Source of the DNA: Acidobacteriota bacterium
GTDB lineage: Bacteria > Acidobacteriota > Vicinamibacteria > Vicinamibacterales > CAVVIG01
NCBI GenBank assembly: GCA_003222555.1
Contig: QHWL01000197.1
Coordinates: 1 to 12,032 of the forward strand
Direction of reading: 5' to 3'
Length of the DNA: 12,032 nucleotides
The position numbers and the translations under genes were made by a program. The notes beneath the pieces are model-generated. The model saw only the letters and a program-made list of their open reading frames with translations, was not told the origin of the DNA and did no database searches. Each line of letters opens with the position of its first letter. Position 1 is the first letter of the stretch. Of this stretch, positions 6,291 through 12,032 are shown piece after piece.

Positions 6291-7069
6291 CGTTCGGCGC
6301 AGAGCGTGACCGGCGAGCCAAAGAGCCGCAGCAGGCCCATCCGGTCGAGGACCTCCTCGGAGAGCTCGGTGAAGCGGCAGGATCCAATCGCTTTGTGGAA
6401 TCGAATCGGCAGCACGAACTGGCGATGCACCGAGCGGACGCGGAACCCCGAGCGGTTCAGGGCGCGCGCGATCGTGCGGTCCGTGAATACTCGATAGGCT
6501 TCGGTGCGGCCGCCGGCCGCGTGCACGACGCGTCTGGCCATCGCATCCAACACGGCGCCGCTCATCGCCGACGGATAGTCGAAGATGACCAGACGCTCCG
6601 CGACACGGCACAGCTCAGCGAGACATTGAGCCCAGTCTGGTGCGTGCATCAGCACGCGGAGGCTGACCGCCACGTCGAACGCGCGATCCTTGAAGTCGAG
6701 CGCATGAGCGTCACCGGCCATGAATCGCACGCTCACGCGTTGTCTCTCCGCCCGGCGGCGGGCGACCTCCAGCATCGCTTCAGACGCGTCCACCGCCGTC
6801 ACATTGGCGCCTCCTCGCGCCAGCATGAGCGCGGCGCGTCCCGTGCCGGTGCCGACGTCGAGGATCGTCCGGTCCTGGATCCGGCCGATCATGTTCGCCA
6901 GCACGCGCGCCTGCGTGCCCGCGACCAGATCTCCGATTGGTCCACCAAAGCGGCGGTCGTCGAAGCTGCTGGCCATCGCCGGATCAGCGTAGGCTGAATA
7001 ACTATAGTGATCGCGTCCCTCGCCAGGCCCGGCGCGCCCTGACCGCGTCGAAGAGCGGCGGTCGGTCAC
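6275..7069 (-). CDS. SAM-dependent class I methyltransferase
   Basis: The protein has 264 residues. SAM-binding motif I is ILDVGTGTGRAA (69-80), the acidic end of beta-2 is Asp94 (VTAVDAS), and 'FMAGDAHALDF' (116-126) and 'FDVAVSLRVLMHAPDW' follow as motifs II-III. GTG at 7069 was chosen because its GTGA overlaps the glycosyltransferase stop by four bases, AAGGA stands six bases upstream, and it keeps the 'HYSYSAYADPAMA' block that seems family-specific. The next ATG, at 6976, would cut that block off. The downstream SDR start overlaps its tail by 16 bases. It probably methylates a sugar or lipid intermediate of the glycan made by the cassette; the acceptor atom and substrate are not deducible. 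Confidence 0.9.
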   Translation of the reverse strand: MTDRRSSTRSGRAGPGEGRDHYSYSAYADPAMASSFDDRRFGGPIGDLVAGTQARVLANMIGRIQDRTILDVGTGTGRAALMLARGGANVTAVDASEAMLEVARRRAERQRVSVRFMAGDAHALDFKDRAFDVAVSLRVLMHAPDWAQCLAELCRVAERLVIFDYPSAMSGAVLDAMARRVVHAAGGRTEAYRVFTDRTIARALNRSGFRVRSVHRQFVLPIRFHKAIGSCRFTELSEEVLDRMGLLRLFGSPVTLCAERCVSS

Positions 7070-8260
7070 GCCAGGTCCTTGGCGACGACTCTGGGCGCAG
7101 CCGACGGCAGAAGCGCCGCGCAGGCCTGCCGGGTGCGCTCGAGGTAGGCCTCGTAGCTGTATTTGGTTTCTGCGAGGTCGCGAGCGCGCCTGCCGACGGC
7201 CGCAGCGCGGTCCGGATCGCCGATGGCGGCGAGGATGCCGCCCGCGAACTCCCGCGGGGAGATGCCGGTGAGAATCGCCGTTTGATCGCTCAGCACTTGC
7301 GTGTGCGTCAGCAGACGCGTCGCGACAATTGGCCGTCCCGATCGCAAATATTGATAGATCTTCAGCGGCGTATTCGTCCCGCGCGATCGCGGTGACACGA
7401 GGACATCCGCGGCCGCCAAGTACGCGGGAATCTCGGACGCCGGGCGTTCGCCGGTGAAGACGGTGACACGCTCGATTCCGGCCGCCCTCGCCTGCTCCTG
7501 CGCGCGCGATATTTGATCGGGCTTCCCCCCCGCAAGCACGACTCGCGCGTCTGGCCGCGCCGAATGAACGAGGGCCATCGCGTCGAACAGCAGATCGAGG
7601 CTCTGATAAGCCTCGAATGTGCCCGTATAGAGCACAATCGGCGTTGTGTCGTCGAGCTCCAGAGTGCGGCGAACCGCGGCCGCCTGCGCCGGGCTCGACT
7701 GTTCGTCCACCGAGCCGGGCGCGTTCTCGATGAGCACAATATGCGCCTGCGGATCGATCTTGCGCACCGTCTCCTCGAGCGACGGGCAGATGACGACCAC
7801 GACGCGCGAGCGGCGAATCATGAGCCGCTCGATCGCGAGAAACAGGCGCCGGATGACCGCGGATCGGCTGAACGCGAAGTTTGTGAGCTGCTGCGGCAGG
7901 CTCGAGTGCATGTCGTAGAGATGCGGGATGCGCAGCACGGCGGCCAGAAGCACGCCGATGAGCCCTCCTTCTTCGTGCGAGTGGATCGCGTCGTAGCTTT
8001 GCGTGACCGCGAGCCGGGCCGCTGTCAACGCCATCATCGCATCGAGCGGAATCTTGGCCAGCGACGGCCCGACCTGCACACTGGGGGCGCAGGCAGCGGA
8101 AGATGCGGAGCCCGGGCATCGCCACGTCATCACCGAACGGGTAAGTGACGAGGTCGACATGGTGGCCGAGCCCGGTGAGCGCGCGGATGCGGTGGAACTC
8201 GCTAAACGGCGTGCCGCGGGGCTCGAAAAACGGCTCGGGCGCGATCATCAGCAGGCGCAC
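7066..8260 (-). pseudogene. Family 4 (GT-B) glycosyltransferase, frame broken near residue 59
   Basis: Retaining GT4 enzymes transfer sugars from nucleotide donors to lipid-linked acceptors at the inner membrane face. The N-terminal frame starts GTG 8260 (MRLLMIAPEPFFEPRGTPFSEF..., first strand and Gly-rich loop) and runs to 'MPGLRIFRCLRP'. The rest lies one frame over from about 8082: 'SVQVGPSLAK', 'AIHSHEEGG', 'LYDMHSSLPQQL', then the C-terminal half with 'VLYTGTFEAYQSLDLL' and the donor-site stretch 'SRGTNTPLKIYQYLRSGRP'. Joined, about 397 residues, normal for the family. The break is at a C5 run (+ strand G5, 8083-8087). It fits either one inserted base or loss of 3n+2 bases; homologues I recall have about four more residues here, suggesting an 11-base loss. 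Both halves are otherwise well conserved. If real, the first step of the cassette is inactive unless ribosomes slip +1. Confidence 0.85.
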
Positions 8261-8316
8261 GGTTGAGTGATTTTCTCACGAAATCGTAGTACAGTGACCG
8301 GTCCCTTTTCTGACGG
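8261..8316. promoter_or_regulatory. Divergent promoter region between glycosyltransferase and flippase-like gene
   Basis: Only 56 bases separate the two divergent starts, so the promoters for the four-gene minus-strand cassette and the + strand membrane protein must lie here or inside the genes. The segment is more AT-rich than its flanks. I see no convincing -35/-10 pair: TTGAGT at 8263-8268 with TAGTAC at 8287-8292 is the best + strand candidate, and its -10 is poor. Confidence 0.3.
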
Positions 8317-9297
8317 ATGTCCGAGGAACAGCTGCCGTCTGCTCCCTCGCGCCGCTACGCGGCGATCGGCGTCAAGATCGCCGTAAGCGCGGCGCTGCTG
8401 GCGCTGCTCTTCTCGCGCATCGACGTCGATCGTCTTTGGGCGGGCGCTCGCAATGCGTCGCTCAGCTGGCTGGCGATCGCATTGCTGCTGTACTTCGCCA
8501 ACGTCCTGGCGGGCATCTGGCGCTGGTGGCTGCTGCTCGACGCTCAGGACGTACGGGTTGCGCCCCGCACGCTCTTCGACTCGATGCTCGTCGCGCTCTT
8601 CTTCAACAATTTTCTGCCGAGCAACATCGGCGGCGACGTCATCCGCATTCGCGACACTGCGCAGGCGGCGGGCTCGAAAACGCTGGCGACGACCGTCGTC
8701 CTCGTCGACCGCGCGCTCGGCCTCATGGGACTGGTGCTCGTGGCCGCCTCCGGCGCCACGATCGCCGCCGGCTCCCTGCGTCACGGACCGACGCCCATCT
8801 GGCCCGTCTGGCTGTGGGCCGGCTTTCTAATCTGCGCGGCAACCGCGGCTCCGGTGCTGCTTGCTCCGTCCGGCGTCGGGCGCCTGCTGCAGCCGTTGAC
8901 CGTCCTGCATCCTGAGTGGATCGGCGACCGCATCGAGAAGCTGACGATGGTGCTCGCCCGGTTTCGCGATCGCCCGAGCGCGCTCGTCATCTGCTTCTGC
9001 AGCGCGGTGTTCGTTCAGGCGCTGGGAGTGGTGTTTTACGTGGCGGTCGCCTATGCCCTCCGCGTCAACGTCGCGCCGTGGGATCTGGCCGTGATCGTGC
9101 CGGCCGCGACCGTCGCGCAGATGATGCCGGTATCGGTCAACGGCTTCGGCGTCCGCGAGGCGACCTTCTCTTTCTACTTCACACGCGTCGGCCTGCCGAT
9201 CGAGTCGGCCCTCCTCGTGTCTCTCGTCGCCGCAGGATTGACCATGCTGTTTTCCTTGACCGGTGCCGCGGTGTACATCTCCCGCAGGCATAGCTAA
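8317..9297 (+). CDS. Polytopic membrane protein, LPG-synthase-TM / AglD family (flippase-like)
   Basis: The protein has 326 residues with about seven to eight hydrophobic spans (roughly 17-33, 50-70, 88-104, 125-152, 161-183, 222-247, 256-271, 294-320). Family signatures seen: 'FFNNFLPSNIGGDVIRI' (95-111), 'VVLVDRALGLMG' (127-138) and 'PVSVNGFGVREATFSFYF' (271-288). Members are the membrane half of MprF (lipid flipping), AglD-type proteins of glycan assembly, and many stand-alone proteins beside glycosyltransferases. Here there is no C-terminal aminoacyl-PG synthase domain, so lysyl-PG synthesis is not implied. Divergent from the glycan cassette, it plausibly handles or translocates its lipid-linked product. 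No strong Shine-Dalgarno precedes ATG 8317. Its TAA overlaps the stop of the convergent esterase gene. Confidence 0.88.
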   Translation: MSEEQLPSAPSRRYAAIGVKIAVSAALLALLFSRIDVDRLWAGARNASLSWLAIALLLYFANVLAGIWRWWLLLDAQDVRVAPRTLFDSMLVALFFNNFLPSNIGGDVIRIRDTAQAAGSKTLATTVVLVDRALGLMGLVLVAASGATIAAGSLRHGPTPIWPVWLWAGFLICAATAAPVLLAPSGVGRLLQPLTVLHPEWIGDRIEKLTMVLARFRDRPSALVICFCSAVFVQALGVVFYVAVAYALRVNVAPWDLAVIVPAATVAQMMPVSVNGFGVREATFSFYFTRVGLPIESALLVSLVAAGLTMLFSLTGAAVYISRRHS

Positions 9298-10871
9298 TCA
9301 ACGGCTTCCGCCACGCATGAGAAGTTGGCGGCATCGTCAGTGTTGCCGGTCCCCTTCCACTTGGCCACCTTCCCGAAGGGGCAGAGCGGGCGGGTGCGAT
9401 CGACCTGCCCGCTTGTCAGGTGCGACGCGATGATTTGAGTCGGCGTCTTGCCCTGCTCAACCCATTGTTCCAGCGTGCCCACCTTGTCGAAGGTGTCGGT
9501 CCCGACGCCGCCCTGGCAGTGATTCATCCCGGGGACCATGAACAACGCAATGGAGTTTGCCGCCTTCTCCTTCCCCACCGTTTTCAACACGTTGTTGTAG
9601 TAGATGACGCTGTTCTGTGGTGTGACCTGAGGATCGGCCCAGCCGTGATACATGAGCAGCTTGCCGCCGCGGTCAAAGAACGGCTTCAGATTCGGATCGC
9701 CTGAGTACAGGACGCCGTTATCCGCCTTGTCGGCGCGCTCGAAGCCAGCAGCCACGTCGAAGGTATGCCAATCCCAGCTTGGATCTTTGAAGAGCACGTT
9801 CTTCAGACCTGTTGTCGCGTTTCCGAGCGGTTCCGGTCCACCGAGCGTCCCCCAGCCGAGCTCTGAGCCCGGCCACAGGTGACCTTCGTAGAGCACGGCG
9901 CCGGTCTTCGGGTTTTTCAGGGGAGAAGTCATGGCCTTGGCCGACTCGACTTGTCCCTTCGTCAGGCAATCCGGACCATCGGCGCCTGGACAGGCGAGCG
10001 TCGCGTAGTCGAATCGGCAGCGCGTCGGGTTTTCGACAACGCCGTCCGTCACGCCGTCCAGCCCGTCGCAGGCCGCCATCACCGCATTGTGAATCATCGG
10101 ATACTTGCTCGGAGGGATCACAGCGTCGGGAGTCTTGTTGACGATGAGGTTCAACCCGGCCCGGGCCGCATGCATACGCATGGCGTTCCATGCCGAAGCG
10201 CCCGCAATGATGCCGTTGAAGTCGGCGGGATATCTCTGGGCCTCCGTGATGGCTTGTCTGCCGCCCAGGGAGCATCCGTTGAAATACGATAATCTCGGGG
10301 CATTGCTGTAATATGCGTCGATGATGGCCTTGCCCTGTACGGTCATCTCGTGAATCGATCGGTAGCCGATGTCGATCAGCTTTTCGGGATGTCCCAATGC
10401 GAAATCTGCGTTGTTGCCGACATGGCCGGTGTCCGTGCTGGCGCCCGCGTAGCCCGCGGCCACAGCCGCGGCCAGCGCCGGATAAGAGATCGTGCCGGCC
10501 CAGCCGCCGTTGCCCACGGCTTGAAACTTTCCGTTCCATCCCGACGCTGGCAGCCAGACCTCGATTTTGATGTCGGAGTCACTACTAGGCCTCGAGGTCG
10601 CAGCAACTCGACAGAACGCCGGCAGTCTGGCGTACGGATTCGCAGGGAGCCCGTTCCCACGACCGCGGCCAGCGGCTGGTGGCGTAAATGCGCCTGCCCC
10701 TACAGTTTGAGCGGACGTGACCGTGGTATTCGGAAGCGTGAGCGCGGCCACGCTCTCGCACGACCGGCCCCCGGCTGTCTGCACCCGGACGGTCTGAAAT
10801 AGACCCGCCATCACGAGAACCGTACTGATGCCGGCGGCGGCGACACAGACTGTGATTGTTCGTCGATTCAT
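9294..10871 (-). CDS. Exported tannase / feruloyl esterase family hydrolase
   Basis: Hydrolyses ester bonds of phenolic acids (gallate, ferulate or similar) in the periplasm or outside the cell; the exact substrate is not readable. The protein has 525 residues. ATG 10871 was chosen for its strong GGAGGAG ribosome-binding site and because it yields an N-terminal signal/anchor (MNRRTITVCVAAAGIST..., hydrophobic to about 24). The catalytic set is complete: GCSLGG (Cys200-Ser201), Asp413 (GWADPQ) and His451-Cys452 (GMNHCQGG), giving the family's CS-D-HC arrangement with the two cysteines able to bridge. 'CDGLDGVTDG' (268-277) is the lid-domain calcium site. 'NGGWAGTISYPALAAAVAAGYAGASTDTGH' holds the oxyanion-side Gly and the usual DTGH. 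A Gly/Arg/Pro-rich linker (60-75) follows the anchor. The 115-base gap upstream suggests its own promoter, but I see no clear boxes. Confidence 0.93.
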   Translation of the reverse strand: MNRRTITVCVAAAGISTVLVMAGLFQTVRVQTAGGRSCESVAALTLPNTTVTSAQTVGAGAFTPPAAGRGRGNGLPANPYARLPAFCRVAATSRPSSDSDIKIEVWLPASGWNGKFQAVGNGGWAGTISYPALAAAVAAGYAGASTDTGHVGNNADFALGHPEKLIDIGYRSIHEMTVQGKAIIDAYYSNAPRLSYFNGCSLGGRQAITEAQRYPADFNGIIAGASAWNAMRMHAARAGLNLIVNKTPDAVIPPSKYPMIHNAVMAACDGLDGVTDGVVENPTRCRFDYATLACPGADGPDCLTKGQVESAKAMTSPLKNPKTGAVLYEGHLWPGSELGWGTLGGPEPLGNATTGLKNVLFKDPSWDWHTFDVAAGFERADKADNGVLYSGDPNLKPFFDRGGKLLMYHGWADPQVTPQNSVIYYNNVLKTVGKEKAANSIALFMVPGMNHCQGGVGTDTFDKVGTLEQWVEQGKTPTQIIASHLTSGQVDRTRPLCPFGKVAKWKGTGNTDDAANFSCVAEAVD

Positions 10872-10986
10872 GGCTCCTCCACAATTGGGACCTGCAACTT
10901 CCATCAAATACCAAGGGGCGGCGCCAAGCACAGGACACGTCTGTGTCTGCAGACCTGGCATCGAATGCCTGTTCGCTCGGTCGGTC

Positions 10987-12032
10987 TCACGGCGGATACC
11001 CGATGATCTCATACAACTGCGTCTCGTCGTCGACGTAGAGCTGCCGTAAGTACGGTGCGAATTCCTTCAAGCGCCCCAGCACGTCGTTCCGGTTTTCGGT
11101 GTTGTAACCATACATATGAAACACGGCGTAGCGCACGCGGCGGCTTTCGAGGAGCTTGAACGCGTCGCGGCTGGGAAATGGTGCCAGGGTCATGACGTTG
11201 GTCACGAAGTCGACCGGGACCATGTCACTGTACCCGTTGACGAGCGGCATCCAGTGCGCGGTCGAAGCCAGCATGTACTTCACGTGCTGCGGGAAATCGA
11301 CGGACCGGTAGTAGAACGGCATTTCGAGAACAGGACCGCGCGGGAGCTTCGAGAGAAGCCGATACGCCGGAGCGACGGGAGATACCTGACGGAAATCGAG
11401 CGGCACGGCGAGCTCGCCGGCCGCCACGACGGCGATGGCCGCTCCCAGCATCGTCTGATGCCGAACTCGCGATGAGAGCGCCGTCAGCGCCACCCCTGCG
11501 AGCACCGACAATCCAAAGACGACGACCAGGCCAAAGCGGGCCGGCACGCGGAGCCACACCAATAAGGGCAGCGTGTGGTACAAGACGGCATACAGGCCGG
11601 CGTCGGGTCCAAACGACAGCCAACAGAAAAGCAGCGCAAGCCCGCCGTACACGAATACGATTTCGCGATCGCGCGGCGACCGCACCAACAACATCCCGGC
11701 GACGCCAAAGACCGTGGCGACCAAGCCGGGGAAATTCACTTCAGTCCAGCGTGGAAGGAAGCGGAGCAGCCACGCATGGGAGTACGCCGAGCTGGCCAGG
11801 TAGGAGCTCCAATTCGCGGAGTAGCGCCTCGCTTCTTCGAGCGATCGCCCGAATCCGATCGTCTGCTGCAGCACCTCGTAGGGCACGAAGAGCGGCCCGA
11901 CGAGGAGAATCGCGACGACCGCTCCGATTGCAATCGCCGTCCAGTAACGTGTGTCGGCCCATAGGCCGCGGGTCGTCGCCATCACGAACACGGTGAACCC
12001 GACCATAAGCAAGAGGAACACGCCGTAGTAAC
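10987..12032 (-). CDS. Polytopic membrane protein, GT-C/PMT-like, C-terminal part (5' end outside window)
   Basis: The frame is open to the right edge; 347 residues are visible. About seven hydrophobic spans lie at 1-18, 31-49, 101-116, 123-140, 144-160, 164-186 and 192-208, followed by a soluble C-terminal domain of some 140 residues. 'LPLLVWLRVPARFG' and the late 'PVLEMPFYY...HWMPLVNGYSDMVPVDF' block are like those in large bacterial membrane proteins related to dolichyl-phosphate-mannose (GT39-type) glycosyltransferases, in which a 'NGYSG'-like motif precedes an extracytoplasmic domain ending 'ETQLYEI'. Such enzymes use polyprenyl-phosphate sugars. The donor-binding first loop, which would decide the matter, is outside the window, so enzymatic activity is inference. 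It lies 115 bases upstream of the esterase on the same strand and need not be co-transcribed with it. Confidence 0.75.
   Translation of the reverse strand, partial: YYGVFLLLMVGFTVFVMATTRGLWADTRYWTAIAIGAVVAILLVGPLFVPYEVLQQTIGFGRSLEEARRYSANWSSYLASSAYSHAWLLRFLPRWTEVNFPGLVATVFGVAGMLLVRSPRDREIVFVYGGLALLFCWLSFGPDAGLYAVLYHTLPLLVWLRVPARFGLVVVFGLSVLAGVALTALSSRVRHQTMLGAAIAVVAAGELAVPLDFRQVSPVAPAYRLLSKLPRGPVLEMPFYYRSVDFPQHVKYMLASTAHWMPLVNGYSDMVPVDFVTNVMTLAPFPSRDAFKLLESRRVRYAVFHMYGYNTENRNDVLGRLKEFAPYLRQLYVDDETQLYEIIGYPP

Noticed and set aside
5313..6611. SDR read from the first start of its open frame (432 codons)
   Set aside because: The upstream 107 codons are a shadow of the methyltransferase; the Rossmann strand begins at GTG 6290.
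8248..8784. A 178-codon minus-strand frame extending over the divergent promoter and flippase-like gene
   Set aside because: Shadow composition; it would also overlap the start of the glycosyltransferase in another frame.
10930..10960. GACAC-GTCT-GTGTC inverted repeat upstream of the esterase as an operator
   Set aside because: Only 5 bp per arm; in DNA of this composition that is expected by chance.

Overview
The window is GC-rich bacterial DNA, about 12 kb, with no rRNA, tRNA, CRISPR array or intact mobile element. Densely hairpinned intergenic DNA built from variants of a 'CCGAAGCTTCAGCGAAGG'-like unit, together with the gene families present, suggests a soil-type Acidobacteriota (Vicinamibacteria-like) genome or metagenome contig. 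That placement is inference from remembered genomes, not from a search.

Left part (1-2718). The window opens inside a FAD-dependent glycerol-3-phosphate dehydrogenase gene (glpD-like, + strand). It converges on a minus-strand gene for an exported, probably outer-membrane beta-barrel protein. The 301-base gap between them holds no gene but is packed with perfect and near-perfect inverted repeats. Upstream of the barrel gene, on the same strand, are dtd (D-aminoacyl-tRNA deacylase) and ttcA (tRNA 2-thiocytidine synthetase), which overlap as ATGA. The ttcA reading frame is broken.

Middle (3521-4534). A divergent + strand gene with its own likely promoter encodes a small exported protein I do not recognise. 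It is followed by two tandem stem-loops.

Glycan cassette (4535-9297). Four minus-strand genes overlap end to start, in the order family-4 glycosyltransferase (frame broken), SAM methyltransferase, NAD-dependent sugar-epimerase-like SDR, and hexapeptide acyltransferase. Fifty-six bases away, a divergent + strand gene encodes a polytopic membrane protein of the AglD/LPG-synthase-TM family. Together they look like a set that builds, decorates and handles a lipid-linked or envelope glycan; the product cannot be named from sequence.

Right part (9294-12032). The membrane-protein gene meets a tannase/feruloyl-esterase gene tail to tail, with stop codons overlapping. Upstream of the esterase on the same strand is the C-terminal part of a large polytopic membrane protein of GT-C type, cut by the window edge.

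The most notable feature is that three minus-strand genes (barrel protein, ttcA, glycosyltransferase) each seem to lack an internal piece. In two of them the reading frame changes at that point. This is either genuine micro-deletion decay or a systematic assembly fault. I found no clear previously undescribed defence or mobile system.
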